DNA of 64,000 bases from an uncultured Blautia sp. Its GTDB lineage: Bacteria > Bacillota > Clostridia > Lachnospirales > Lachnospiraceae. The position numbers and the translations under genes are program-made. Position 1 is the first letter of the stretch, and each line of letters begins with the position of its first letter. The notes below the pieces were generated by a model. It did not search any database. It was not told the origin of the DNA and worked only from the letters and a program-made list of their open reading frames with translations. The stretch covers positions 7,981 through 71,980 of the forward strand of contig UQCM01000008.1 of the NCBI GenBank assembly GCA_900539525.1, given 5' to 3'. This document shows, in pieces, positions 7,494 to 17,275 of this stretch.

Positions 7494-9557
7494 TTACTTG
7501 CTAAGGGCTGATGCGAAGTCTTCCACAAGTCCCATGAACAGCGGCGTCTGGGATGGCATATCCACGATCACATATACATAAGGGCTGTTCATATCCAGCG
7601 TCCGTATGATTTCCGGTGGTTTTACCGGAAGACTCTCGGACTTCATCGCTATATCTGTGATCGCTGCCGCCTCGGTCCCTTCTTCATTTACCTTCACTTT
7701 GACCTTCTGCGTCACACGATCAATGCAGACCGGAAGGCTGTTCTCCATCGGCGCTGACATTTTCGAAAAGTCCGCCCTGGCATCGAACGCCCGTTCAAGA
7801 CCCATCGCCTTTAACATTTCATTCATGCTCATTCCATAGGAAATGTCCAGCACCGGCATATAGAAATCGAACTTTGCCTGCCATGCACCCGACAGGTATC
7901 GTTTCACTGCCGCTGCGTCCAGCTTTCCGGCAAATTCCCGGATGGTTCTGCCGTCTGTGGGACGAAGTGCGAGAAATACTGTTTTCCCATCATCATATGG
8001 CAGAACTGCCCCCTCTGCGCCTTCTGCCCTCACGTAATCCAGCATTCTCTCGCTGCAGAGAAACTCTGTCCTGACACTGGAACCATCCTCTTTATAGAAG
8101 GTTCTCTCCCGTGTATCTTCTGCTGAGAACTCACTGGACCATTTTGCCTTCAGATAGACTGCATTCATCAGATTCATGACCACTTCAGGGTCCAGATTCT
8201 CCTCCAGGATATCTGGAATCAGTCCCTTCGTCTTCTCACTTCCCCACTGGTTTATGGCATTTTTCATCTCATCCGAATCAATCCTTCCACTGTACACCTC
8301 GGAATCAAAATAGTCTACCACTCCCTGCAGATAATCCCGGGAAGCGGCGAAGTCCTGATTCAGCCACACAGAATTTGCTATGGAAAGCACGGTAGAGCCT
8401 TTTGTGCTCATCAGGTGCTTTTTCAGACTGCTGCACAGTGTGTTCTTCTCCAGCATCGTCTCTGACGTACCCAGAACCTTCGCAAACTCCGTCTGCGTTT
8501 CGCCTCCTGATCCCATCGCTGCCATAGACAGAGCAAAATACGCCGATGCCGGAGAAACCACCGGATTCTTCTTTTGATTCTTCACGGCATCTGTAAGCGT
8601 CTGTTCAAATAACCGGTAGGAAAAAGCCTGTATCCCTGAATAGTCCTGTCTGCCTGCACTTCCTGCCGGATACATATTCAGGCCGTTCGTCAATGTCCGG
8701 ATTCCCGCATATTCCGTAAGACTTCTTGCTGATGTGCCATTGTTATCCAGACTGGCAGTATTCATCGCTTTCGCAAAGGAATTCGGCTCCGTATCCTTTT
8801 TTACCGACACCCGGATCTTCGTACCCTCCGGTATCTCTCCGTCTACCGGAATCAGAATATGCCATGCAATCAGATTCGCAGATCCCGATGAAGATGTAAG
8901 AAGCTGTACCTCTGTCTTGTATTCTTTTTTCCCGTAATCGTATCTGCCGCTCATCACGCGGTATCTGTCCTGCCTTCCGCCGGATCTCACCCGGAGGACT
9001 ACCAGACAGTTGTCTTTAAAATAAGAAGCGCCAAAGCTGTCGATCGTCTTCTTAAAGCTGCCTGCCATGGAATAGTATTTCCTGTTCTCCTGATAATAAG
9101 TCTCCAGCTGCTTCCTGCTGGAAATCAGCACGCCTTCCGGATAGCCGGCACCTTTCCGGTTTCCGGCTGTAGGGATATAGAGAATCCCATCCTCCGTCTG
9201 GCACTCACCGGATTTCTGACCTGTGCGGTCTGAAGTACTTCTGCGCTTTTTCACGATCACCGTACATTTGAGCGTCTTCTTTCCCGCCTTCGCCCGGATG
9301 ACCGCCTTTCCCGCCTTCTTCGCAGTAAGGCTTCCCTTACTCGAAACCTTCACGATCCCCGGCTTCGAGCTCTTCCAGGTCACCTTTTTCTTCGTATTCT
9401 TCACCTTCAGTTTCTTCTTCTGGCCTACGGTCATGGTCAGCCTGGCAGCACTCAGCTTCGGTGCCTTTGCCTTCATCACTGCAGGCGGCATACACAAAAA
9501 TGCCAGAAGCAGAATCAGGAAACCTTTCCATAGGAATCTTTTTCTCTTTTGCATCAT
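7494..9557 (-). CDS. Secreted serpin with N-terminal bacterial Ig-like domain
   Basis: A 687-residue exported protein. Residues 1-30 are a signal peptide (KRKR then a hydrophobic stretch ending near AKA). Residues 32-105 are a BIG2-type Ig-like domain. A linker region of unknown function spans about 130-280. A full serpin domain fills the last 400 residues: NSVWLNQDF, LMNAVYLKAKW, then the hinge EEGTEAAAITDIA and the C-terminal PLFMGLVEDF. Serpins trap serine or cysteine proteases by cleavage of the reactive loop. An intact hinge argues for inhibition. By antitrypsin spacing P1-P1' would be Glu-Ser in MKSES, but the loop is about seven residues longer, so P1 is uncertain. GGAGG supports the ATG at 9557. 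Confidence 0.88.
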   Translation of the reverse strand: MMQKRKRFLWKGFLILLLAFLCMPPAVMKAKAPKLSAARLTMTVGQKKKLKVKNTKKKVTWKSSKPGIVKVSSKGSLTAKKAGKAVIRAKAGKKTLKCTVIVKKRRSTSDRTGQKSGECQTEDGILYIPTAGNRKGAGYPEGVLISSRKQLETYYQENRKYYSMAGSFKKTIDSFGASYFKDNCLVVLRVRSGGRQDRYRVMSGRYDYGKKEYKTEVQLLTSSSGSANLIAWHILIPVDGEIPEGTKIRVSVKKDTEPNSFAKAMNTASLDNNGTSARSLTEYAGIRTLTNGLNMYPAGSAGRQDYSGIQAFSYRLFEQTLTDAVKNQKKNPVVSPASAYFALSMAAMGSGGETQTEFAKVLGTSETMLEKNTLCSSLKKHLMSTKGSTVLSIANSVWLNQDFAASRDYLQGVVDYFDSEVYSGRIDSDEMKNAINQWGSEKTKGLIPDILEENLDPEVVMNLMNAVYLKAKWSSEFSAEDTRERTFYKEDGSSVRTEFLCSERMLDYVRAEGAEGAVLPYDDGKTVFLALRPTDGRTIREFAGKLDAAAVKRYLSGAWQAKFDFYMPVLDISYGMSMNEMLKAMGLERAFDARADFSKMSAPMENSLPVCIDRVTQKVKVKVNEEGTEAAAITDIAMKSESLPVKPPEIIRTLDMNSPYVYVIVDMPSQTPLFMGLVEDFASALSK

Positions 9558-9641
9558 GTTCCACCCTCCTTCTCTTATTCTCACACCTCTGTTTCCAACG
9601 GGATTCTAAATCACTTTTCGAAACAGTTTTTGTATGCTTCT

Positions 9642-9670
9642 ATTATATATTATTTTTACTGTTATTGCAA
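9642..9670 (-). promoter_or_regulatory. Promoter of the serpin gene
   Basis: TTGCAA (9665-9670), 17-bp spacer, TATAAT (9642-9647), about 85 bp upstream of the serpin start. Near-consensus sigma-A promoter. Confidence 0.7.
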
Positions 9671-9700
9671 TACATTATCATGATTATTTTTTAATAATAT

Positions 9701-9883
9701 GAGTCAAGGGACAAATGGACATAAAAATACATGCTAGCATGTATTTTTATGTCTATGGATCCCGCAAAACATGAGCAAGTAGCCATTTTTCGAAGAAAAA
9801 TGAGCGGATTGCGAATGTTTTCGTCGATTTTGAGAGTGCGAAGCACGGAAAAATCGACGTAAGGCTCATTTGTCGGGCAACTC
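9701..9883. mobile_element. MITE family 3, copy 1 (183 bp, 7-bp target duplication)
   Basis: Inverted ends GAGTCAAGGGACAAATG and GAGTTGCCCGACAAATG (reverse complement of the right end). Exact direct repeats ATAATAT flank it at 9694-9700 and 9884-9890. The sister copy at 31325 shares most of the interior. No transposase, so non-autonomous. With 9558-9700 and the nrdD terminator it fills the 414-bp gap between serpin and nrdD. Confidence 0.85.
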
Positions 9884-9930
9884 ATAATATAGATTTTGGT
9901 AATTGATCAGAGTCATGTATATTTAAAAAA

Positions 9931-9959
9931 CAGACCCTGCATTTTCCTGCCAGGGTCTG
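9931..9959 (-). terminator. Intrinsic terminator of nrdD
   Basis: CAGACCCTG and CAGGGTCTG arms around an 11-nt loop, followed on the minus strand by a run of six T. Lies 13 bp past the nrdD stop. Confidence 0.85.
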
Positions 9960-9971
9960 CTCTTGGTCTTT

Positions 9972-12104
9972 TTACATTGATTTTCTTTCTGCGATCTCTG
10001 CCATCTTCGCATCATTGAGTCGTGTGTCTCCATGGACACGGCTATAGGAGAGATATCCGTTCATACGGTCGATCTTCGTCAGATTTCTGGATCCGCACTT
10101 CGGGCACACATCCATCTCCAGCTCCTGATGTCCGCAGTCATCGCAGTATGCCAGCGACAGATTCACGCCCTCGTAATAGCCCAGATCCATCGCCCTGCGG
10201 ATCAGGCTCTTGATCGCCTCGATATTGTAGCTGATCGGGTAGCGTACATACTGGATCTTGCCGCCATTGCACAGCTCCCAGAAGCGTCCTTCCAGATCCT
10301 GCTTTTCAATCGGCGTAATATCCTCTGTCACATGACAGTGGAAGCTGTTGCTTACATACGGTCTGTCAGACACATTTTCTACAATGCCGTACATCTTCCG
10401 GAACTGCTCCACCTGCAGCCCGCAAAGACTCTCTGCCGGAGTTCCGTAAATCGCATACAGCCATCCGTCCTCCTCTTTGAACCGGGCTACCTTTTTATTG
10501 ATATACTCCAGAACCTCCAGGGCAAATTCTCCGTCCTCCACAATAGATTTGCCATTGTAGAGCTCCTGAAGCTCATTCAATGCTGTGATGCCAAAGGAAG
10601 AAGTCATGGGCTTTAAGATCGGCTTAATGCGGTCATGCGGATTTAAGTGTCCGCCATAGAATCCTCCCTCACAGTATCCCAGCGGATTGGTTGAGGCTCT
10701 CATATTCCCCAGATACTCATAAGTACGGATATGCAGATTCCGGATCATCTCCAGGTAGTAATCCAGCACCTCATAAAAATCTCTGCTCTCGGAACGGGAC
10801 TTTGCCAGGATCATCGGAAGATGCAGACTCACCGCACCCACATTGAAACGGCCCACAAATACAGGCTTGTCATCCTTATCTGCCGGGTACATGCCGCCCC
10901 TCTCATACCATGGGCTTAAGAACGCACGGCAGCCCATGGGACTGATCACCTTTCCGTACTGCTTGTACATGCTGGAAATATAGCCCTTTCCGGACATGGA
11001 CAGCCAGTCAGGATACATCGTCTTCGCCGAGCACTGGATGCCCGCCTCAAAAACATCCTCACATTCCTTTCCCTCTCCGTGGATATTTTCATCATAGAGA
11101 AATACGATCTTCGGAAACAGTACCGGCTTGCGGTTGCCCGGCTTTCCCTGTCCCTGCCTGTGCACATCCAGCAGGGAAATGCTCGCCATCTTCTCAAACC
11201 GCTCTCTTCCAAGGCCGATCGTAACCGTCACGAACGGATAATCCCCGCGGGAAGATCCCACAGTGTTCAGCTTATACTCGATTCCCTGCCATCCCTGTTC
11301 AAAGTCTCTCTTTACCTTGTCCATGGCGTACGTTTCCGCTTTCTCTGCATATCCGCTCCAGGACGGATCCCCGTATTTCAGGAACTCTTCCACATACTTT
11401 TTGTAGCTCTTCTCCGCATACGGCGCCAGAACCTTATCCACCTCCGGCACGGTAAAGCCGCCATACTGCTGTGCCGCCGTACTCAGGATGATATCACCCA
11501 TCACATCGAAAGCCGTATCCAGTGTCTTGGGCTCATTGTACCACACATTTCCCATCTCAAATCCGTCTTTGAGCACGGTTGCCACATCGAACAGACAGCA
11601 GTTCATAGTATCCAGCCTTGCCGACTGGTCATGGATATAGATATAGCCATCCTTGCATGCCTGCAGCTCATCCCTCGTCATAAAGAACTTCCGGTACAGC
11701 TCCTTGTTCAGCTCGTTGAAGATCAGGCTCCGCTTGGTTGCCACAAGGGCACTGTCCGTGTTTGCATTACTCTTATCTCCGATATAACGGATCGACTGGC
11801 TCTTGGTATATACATCATCCATCATATGGATAAAATCCAGCTTATAGTTCCGGTAATCACGGTAGCTCTTTGCCACCGCCGGATTTACCTTCTCCAGTGC
11901 ACCTTCCACAATATTGTGCATCTCCTGGATCGTGATGCCCTCCTTCTTCAGAGATTCCGCCTTTTCCCTGGCAAACTTACACAGAAATTCAATCTCTTCC
12001 TCTGTAAACTTATAGAGAATACGCGCAGCTGACTTATTCACCGCTGCGATAATCTTATCCACATTGAAGTCTTCCCTGGTTCCGTCTTTCTTGATCACAT
12101 ACAT
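9972..12104 (-). CDS. nrdD: Anaerobic ribonucleoside-triphosphate reductase
   Basis: Oxygen-sensitive class III reductase that makes dNTPs using a glycyl radical, 710 aa. The N-terminal ATP cone (MYVIKKDGTREDF, residues 1-90) provides allosteric control. The central barrel holds the active-site cysteines. The C-terminal zinc site is CDDCG...CPKCG, and the glycyl-radical motif is RMNGYLS near residue 683. Its activase NrdG is not adjacent, which is less usual. Two loose palindromes at 12123 and 12163 in the promoter region resemble NrdR boxes only weakly. Confidence 0.95.
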   Translation of the reverse strand: MYVIKKDGTREDFNVDKIIAAVNKSAARILYKFTEEEIEFLCKFAREKAESLKKEGITIQEMHNIVEGALEKVNPAVAKSYRDYRNYKLDFIHMMDDVYTKSQSIRYIGDKSNANTDSALVATKRSLIFNELNKELYRKFFMTRDELQACKDGYIYIHDQSARLDTMNCCLFDVATVLKDGFEMGNVWYNEPKTLDTAFDVMGDIILSTAAQQYGGFTVPEVDKVLAPYAEKSYKKYVEEFLKYGDPSWSGYAEKAETYAMDKVKRDFEQGWQGIEYKLNTVGSSRGDYPFVTVTIGLGRERFEKMASISLLDVHRQGQGKPGNRKPVLFPKIVFLYDENIHGEGKECEDVFEAGIQCSAKTMYPDWLSMSGKGYISSMYKQYGKVISPMGCRAFLSPWYERGGMYPADKDDKPVFVGRFNVGAVSLHLPMILAKSRSESRDFYEVLDYYLEMIRNLHIRTYEYLGNMRASTNPLGYCEGGFYGGHLNPHDRIKPILKPMTSSFGITALNELQELYNGKSIVEDGEFALEVLEYINKKVARFKEEDGWLYAIYGTPAESLCGLQVEQFRKMYGIVENVSDRPYVSNSFHCHVTEDITPIEKQDLEGRFWELCNGGKIQYVRYPISYNIEAIKSLIRRAMDLGYYEGVNLSLAYCDDCGHQELEMDVCPKCGSRNLTKIDRMNGYLSYSRVHGDTRLNDAKMAEIAERKSM

Positions 12105-12197
12105 CTATCTCATGTCCTCCTTACTATATTTAGTGCTATATTCAAATTAATTTATCTTTTGTCACTAGATGTTGTTTTACAAGTATATAACAAAACC

Positions 12198-13658
12198 CTA
12201 CATTCGTAAAGAGGAAATATTTTTTTTATCAAGAATCTCTTTTAGGATCTTATTTACCGCTCCCGGATCCGCTTTTCCCTTCATGGCTTTCATGGTCTGT
12301 CCGACCAGGAAACCGATGGCCTTCTGCCTGCCGCCTTTGTAATCGGCTACGGACTGAGGATTCGCGGCCACGATCTCTTCGATCACCGTGCGCAGAGCCC
12401 CTTCATCATTCACCGTCTTCAGGCTGTTCTCTTCCACGTATTTTTCCGGATCGATATCCTTATCAAAGATGATCTCAAAGACCTCCTTGGCTACCGTGCC
12501 ATTGATCGTCCCGGCATCGGCCAGGTCCACAAGTTTCGCCAGGTTTTCCGGAGAAAACCGGATATCGGACGGATCCATTCCCTTCTCTTTTAAAATCCGC
12601 ATGGTCTCACCCATCAGCCAGTTGGAAACCTTCTTTGGTTTTCCGCAGATACCGGACGCCGCCTCAAATATATCTGCCATCCGCTTCGAGGAAGTCAGGA
12701 TTCCCGCATCATAGTCAGGAATGCCATATTCTTTCTTATATCTTTCCAGCTTCTCATCCCGCATCTCCGGCTGCCTGTCACGGATCTTCTGCAGCCATTC
12801 GTCACTGATGATCACCGGCACCAGGTCAGGATCCGGAAAATAACGGTAGTCCTGCGCATCCTCCTTGGAACGCATCGCATAGGAAGCTCCCTTTGTATCA
12901 TCCCAGCGTCTCGTCTCCTGAATGACCTTCTCACCGGATTCCAGCAGATCGATCTGGCGGTTCCTCTCTCCTTCGATCGCATGGGCGATCGCCCGGAAGG
13001 AATTCAGATTCTTCATCTCCGTTCTTGTTCCAAAGGTTTCGGTTCCCGCCTCGCGCACGGAAAGATTGACATCCGCCCGCATGGAACCCTCCTGCAGCTT
13101 GCAGTCAGACGCTCCCAGATACTGGATGATCATACGCAGCTTTTCAAGATAGGCAATGACCTCCTCTGCACTCCTCATATCCGGCTCCGACACGATCTCG
13201 ATCAGCGGCACACCGCTGCGGTTGAAGTCTACCAGCGAGCAGTCCCCCCACTCATCATGCACCAGCTTTCCTGCATCCTCCTCCATATGGATCTCATGGA
13301 TTCCGATGGTCTTCTTTCCCGCCTCCGTCTCAATCTCAATGCCGCCATCGTGACAGATGGGAAGATAGAGCTGGGAAATCTGATAGTTCTGGGGATTATC
13401 CGGATAGAAATAATTCTTCCGGTCAAACTTACAGTACTGATGGATCTGACAGTTCGTGGCAAGCCCTACTGCCAGGGCATACTCTACCACCTGCTTATTC
13501 ATTACCGGCAGAGATCCCGGCATACCCGTACATACCGGACAGGTATGGGTATTCGGTGCCCCGCCGAACGCAGTGGAACAGGAACAGAAAATCTTTGTCT
13601 TTGTCGCAAGCTCTACATGGACCTCCAGTCCGATGACGGTTTCATACTGTTTACTCAT
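12198..13658 (-). CDS. gatB: Asp-tRNA(Asn)/Glu-tRNA(Gln) amidotransferase subunit B
   Basis: Kinase and tRNA-binding subunit of the GatCAB transamidase, 486 aa. Family blocks ETVIGLEVHVEL at the start, CSCSTAFG with zinc-site cysteines, VDFNRSGVPLIEIV, and a C-terminal YqeY-like helical domain ending near FLVGQTMKAMKGKADP. The stop of gatA is 1 bp upstream, so the three gat genes are tightly coupled behind aspS. Confidence 0.96.
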   Translation of the reverse strand: MSKQYETVIGLEVHVELATKTKIFCSCSTAFGGAPNTHTCPVCTGMPGSLPVMNKQVVEYALAVGLATNCQIHQYCKFDRKNYFYPDNPQNYQISQLYLPICHDGGIEIETEAGKKTIGIHEIHMEEDAGKLVHDEWGDCSLVDFNRSGVPLIEIVSEPDMRSAEEVIAYLEKLRMIIQYLGASDCKLQEGSMRADVNLSVREAGTETFGTRTEMKNLNSFRAIAHAIEGERNRQIDLLESGEKVIQETRRWDDTKGASYAMRSKEDAQDYRYFPDPDLVPVIISDEWLQKIRDRQPEMRDEKLERYKKEYGIPDYDAGILTSSKRMADIFEAASGICGKPKKVSNWLMGETMRILKEKGMDPSDIRFSPENLAKLVDLADAGTINGTVAKEVFEIIFDKDIDPEKYVEENSLKTVNDEGALRTVIEEIVAANPQSVADYKGGRQKAIGFLVGQTMKAMKGKADPGAVNKILKEILDKKNISSLRM

Positions 13659-13659
13659 C

Positions 13660-15171
13660 TTATTTTCCGCTCCCTTCTGTCATAGTTTCCGGTGACCCGG
13701 GTGTTCTCTGCAGCCATCCGGGCATCCGGAACCTTTCTTTTCTTGCACTTTCATACCCGTATGCCGCACGGATCACATTCTTCTCTTTAAAGCAGTCTCC
13801 GATGATCTGAAGTCCGATGGGCAGTCCCTTTGCATCCTTTCCACAGGGAACCGTCATGCCGGGCAGACCTGCCAGATTTACAGAAATGGTGTAAATATCT
13901 CCCAGATACATCTTCAGAGGATCACTTAAGGATTCGCCAAGCTTCGGAGCCGTAGTCGGTGCCGCCGGCCCCAGAATTACATCGTATTTTTCAAATGCAG
14001 CATCAAAGGCCTTTTTGATCAGCGCCTTTGTGCGGAGCGCTTTCAGATAATATGCGTCATAATAGCCGGAGCTTAACACAAAGGAGCCCAGCATGATCCG
14101 GCGCTTTACCTCGGGTCCGAAGCCTTCCGACCGGGTCTTCTTGTACATGTTGTGAAGTCCTGCATACTCATCTGTCCGGTATCCGTATTTGACCCCGTCA
14201 AACCGGGCCAGGTTCGAGCTGGCCTCTGCAGCGGCGATCACATAATAAGCCGGAATCGCATACTCTACCAGACTCAGGTCAAACTCCTCAACCACTGCCC
14301 CCTTCTCTTCCAGAACCTTTGCCGCCTGAAGGATGGCCGACTTCACTTCACTGTCCAGTCCTTCCCCCAGATAATCCCGGGGGATGCCGATCCGCATGCC
14401 CTTTACATCATCCACCAGTGCTGAAGTGAAATCACATTCCTCCCGCTTCAGAGAAGTACTGTCCTTTCTGTCATAAGAAGCGATCACTTCCAGAATCGCC
14501 GCACAGTCACTCACATCCCTCGCCACAGGCCCGATCTGATCCAGAGAAGAACCGTAGGCGATCAGACCATATCTCGAAACAGTACCGTAGGTAGGCTTGA
14601 TTCCCGTCACACCGCAGAAGGAGCTGGGCTGGCGGATGGATCCTCCCGTATCAGATCCCAGTGCATAGAAGCACTCCCCGGCTGCCACAGCCGCACAGGA
14701 GCCACCGGAGGACCCTCCCGGCACATGCTCCGTATTCCATGGATTTCTCGTCACACCGAACGCAGACGTTTCGGTGGTGCTTCCCATGGCAAATTCATCC
14801 ATATTCGTCTTTCCCAGGATCACCGCACCTGCCTGCCTGAGATTGCACACCGCCTCTGCCGTGTAGGTGGGTACAAAATTGCTCAGAATCTTTGAACTGC
14901 AGGTGGTAAGCATCCCCTCCGTGCACATGTTATCCTTGATGGCCACCGGCACACCTGCCAGCGGTCCTGTCAGAGTACCGTCGTCGATCAGGCGCTGCAC
15001 GGTTTCCGCCTGCTTCAGAGCTCCTGCCTCGTCTACCGTCACGAATGCATGAATCAACCCCTCTGCTGCCCGGATCTGTTCCAGGGAGGCTTTTGTGGCT
15101 TCCTCCACCCCGATCTCTTTCGCTTTGATCTTTTTTCCCAGCTCTAATGCTGTTAAATCCAGTATCCTCAC
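13660..15171 (-). CDS. gatA: Asp-tRNA(Asn)/Glu-tRNA(Gln) amidotransferase subunit A
   Basis: Glutaminase subunit of GatCAB, an amidase-signature enzyme of 503 aa. The Ser-cisSer-Lys triad is visible: Lys in PVAIKDNM near residue 79, the Gly/Ser block GGSSGGSCAAVAAG, and the catalytic Ser in TGGSIRQP. Ammonia released here amidates the mischarged tRNA held by GatB. Slightly longer than the 480-490 aa typical, with a charged C-terminal tail. 11 bp after gatC. Confidence 0.96.
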   Translation of the reverse strand: MRILDLTALELGKKIKAKEIGVEEATKASLEQIRAAEGLIHAFVTVDEAGALKQAETVQRLIDDGTLTGPLAGVPVAIKDNMCTEGMLTTCSSKILSNFVPTYTAEAVCNLRQAGAVILGKTNMDEFAMGSTTETSAFGVTRNPWNTEHVPGGSSGGSCAAVAAGECFYALGSDTGGSIRQPSSFCGVTGIKPTYGTVSRYGLIAYGSSLDQIGPVARDVSDCAAILEVIASYDRKDSTSLKREECDFTSALVDDVKGMRIGIPRDYLGEGLDSEVKSAILQAAKVLEEKGAVVEEFDLSLVEYAIPAYYVIAAAEASSNLARFDGVKYGYRTDEYAGLHNMYKKTRSEGFGPEVKRRIMLGSFVLSSGYYDAYYLKALRTKALIKKAFDAAFEKYDVILGPAAPTTAPKLGESLSDPLKMYLGDIYTISVNLAGLPGMTVPCGKDAKGLPIGLQIIGDCFKEKNVIRAAYGYESARKERFRMPGWLQRTPGSPETMTEGSGK

Positions 15172-15182
15172 GGCTCCTCCTC

Positions 15183-15476
15183 CTATTCTACGGTAATGGG
15201 AACCACATAGGCTCCATCCTTCTGATCCGGTGCGTTTTTCAGCATGTTCTCCCTGTCATCACCGTTTACGACCACATCCTCCCGGAAGACATTGTTTACC
15301 GGAAAGACGAATGACATAGGCTCAACACCTGATGTATCCAGTTCGTTTAATTTATCGATATAGTCCAGCATGCGTCCCATATCCTTTTTGGCTTCTTCTT
15401 TTTCCTCATCGGAAAGTTCCAGTTTTGCCAGAATTCCCACATATTCGATGGTCTCATCTGAAATGATACTTGCCAT
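15183..15476 (-). CDS. gatC: Asp-tRNA(Asn)/Glu-tRNA(Gln) amidotransferase subunit C
   Basis: A 97-residue scaffold subunit that clamps GatA to GatB. It shows the family start (YVGILAKLELSDEEKE), the MLDYIDKLNELDTSGVEP core and a C-terminal APDQKDGAYVVP segment that lies against GatA. It begins 14 bp after aspS, which is consistent with one transcript controlled by the T-box. Confidence 0.95.
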   Translation of the reverse strand: MASIISDETIEYVGILAKLELSDEEKEEAKKDMGRMLDYIDKLNELDTSGVEPMSFVFPVNNVFREDVVVNGDDRENMLKNAPDQKDGAYVVPITVE

Positions 15477-15490
15477 TCTGCTACCTCCTG

Positions 15491-17242
15491 TCAGTCTCTG
15501 ATCTTAATATGTACCTCTCTCAACTGCTGCTCTGTCACTGCGCCCGGCGCACCGCACATCAGATCCTGTGCACTTCCGCTCATAGGAAAGGCGATGACTT
15601 CACGGATATTCTCCTCTTCACACAGAAGCATGATCATACGGTCGATGCCCGGTGCCATTCCAGCGTGTGGCGGTGCACCGAACTGAAACGCATTGTACAG
15701 GGCTCCGAATTTTGCTTTCAACACTTCCTCATCGTAGCCTGCGATCTCAAACGCCTTGATCATGATCTGAACATCATGATTCCGCACCGCTCCGGAGGAC
15801 AGCTCAATTCCGTTACATACAATATCATACTGATACGCCAGAATGTCAAGCGGATCCTGTGTATTCAGTGCCTCCAGACCTCCCTGGGGCATTGAGAACG
15901 GATTGTGGGTAAAGCCGATCTGCTTCGTTTCCTCATCATATTCGTACATCGGGAAATCATTGATGTAGCAGAAGCGATATGCATGCTTCTCGATCAGATC
16001 CAGCTTCTCGCCAAGCTCTGTGCGGATCTGTCCCGCAAAATAATTTGCCCGTGCTTCCTTATCAGCAATAAAGAAAATCGTATCTCCTGCCTGAAGCTGT
16101 GCCAGCGCACGCATTTCTGCTTTCATTTCTTCCGGAATAAACTTGTCGATCGGTCCCTTGTAGGACAGATCCTCCAAGACCTCCAGATATCCCAGGCCGC
16201 CCATGCCGATGGACTGTGCAAATTTCAGGAGCTTTTCGTGGAAGCCCTTGGACATTTCCGCATGTACCTTAATCGCACGCACCGTTTTCTTGTGGAACGG
16301 CTTAAAGCTGCATCTCTGGAAAAATTCTGTCACATCAATGATACGCAGCGGATTTCGCAGATCCGGTTTGTCAGTGCCGAACTCCAGCATGGCCTGCTGA
16401 TAGCTGATCACAGGATATGGTGCCTTCGTTACCTCATAACCCTCCGGTGCAAATTTTTCAAAGGTGGCAGTCAGTACCTCCTCGCCCACCGCAAACACAT
16501 CTTCCTGGGTGGCAAAGCTCATCTCAAAATCCAGCTGGTAGAATTCTCCCGGCGAACGGTCTGCACGGGCATCCTCATCACGGAAGCAGGGAGCGATCTG
16601 GAAGTATCTGTCAAATCCCGATACCATCAGCAGCTGCTTGTACTGCTGAGGCGCCTGGGGCAGTGCATAGAACTGTCCCTTGTATTTTCTGGAGGGAACG
16701 ATATAATCTCTGGCGCCTTCCGGAGAAGATGCACACAGGATCGGGGTCTGGATCTCCAGGAACCCCATCCCCGTCATTTTCTGCCGCAGAAAGCTGATGA
16801 TCTGAGAGCGGAGGATGATGTTCTTCTTCACTTTGCTGTTTCTCAGATCCAGATAGCGGTATTTCAGTCTTACATCCTCCCTGACCTCCTTCGATGTCAT
16901 GATCTCAAAGGGAACCTGCTGATATACCTTCCCGAGGATCTCTACCCGGTCCGCAACGAGCTCTACGGTTCCCGTAGGGATTCTGGGGTTGTAGGTCTCC
17001 TCATCTCTCTGATCCATTCTTCCTGACACGGAAACACAGGTCTCTCTTGTGATGCCCTCCAGCATATCGTCATCATGGATGACCACCTGAAGCTCCCCGT
17101 ACATATCACGGAGATCAACAAACTTGATCCCGCCGTGATCACGGATATTTTCCACCCATCCGGCTACCTTTATTTCCTTTCCGATATCGCTCTCACTGAT
17201 CTGGTCAAATGTCACATCTCTGTAAATGCTTTTCTTTGTCAT
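15491..17242 (-). CDS. aspS: Aspartyl-tRNA synthetase (bacterial type)
   Basis: Class II synthetase, 583 aa, that charges tRNA with aspartate. Layout: N-terminal OB anticodon-binding domain (VAGWVENIRDHGG), class II motif 1, motif 2 (FRDEDARADRSPGEFYQLD), the bacterial GAD insertion (about 300-420) and motif 3 GMAPGIDRMIMLL. Position next to gatCAB suggests a non-discriminating enzyme whose Asp-tRNA(Asn) is amidated by GatCAB; sequence alone does not prove this. AGGA before the ATG at 17242 favours it over one 7 codons upstream. Confidence 0.95.
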   Translation of the reverse strand: MTKKSIYRDVTFDQISESDIGKEIKVAGWVENIRDHGGIKFVDLRDMYGELQVVIHDDDMLEGITRETCVSVSGRMDQRDEETYNPRIPTGTVELVADRVEILGKVYQQVPFEIMTSKEVREDVRLKYRYLDLRNSKVKKNIILRSQIISFLRQKMTGMGFLEIQTPILCASSPEGARDYIVPSRKYKGQFYALPQAPQQYKQLLMVSGFDRYFQIAPCFRDEDARADRSPGEFYQLDFEMSFATQEDVFAVGEEVLTATFEKFAPEGYEVTKAPYPVISYQQAMLEFGTDKPDLRNPLRIIDVTEFFQRCSFKPFHKKTVRAIKVHAEMSKGFHEKLLKFAQSIGMGGLGYLEVLEDLSYKGPIDKFIPEEMKAEMRALAQLQAGDTIFFIADKEARANYFAGQIRTELGEKLDLIEKHAYRFCYINDFPMYEYDEETKQIGFTHNPFSMPQGGLEALNTQDPLDILAYQYDIVCNGIELSSGAVRNHDVQIMIKAFEIAGYDEEVLKAKFGALYNAFQFGAPPHAGMAPGIDRMIMLLCEEENIREVIAFPMSGSAQDLMCGAPGAVTEQQLREVHIKIRD

Positions 17243-17275
17243 CTTTCTTTCCTCACTTTCCATGGAAATAAAAAT

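Noticed and set aside
9691..9885. Short ORF inside MITE family 3 (PTNEPYVDFSVLRTLKID), also readable in the copy at 31325
   Set aside because: The frame is shared only because the DNA repeats are near-identical; lengths and ends differ, there is no ribosome site, and it covers the inverted ends.
12123..12175. Two loose palindromes resembling NrdR boxes before nrdD
   Set aside because: ACTATATTTAGTG and CACTAGATGTTGT match the NrdR consensus only partly and the spacing (about 40 bp) is not the usual one, so I do not call them.
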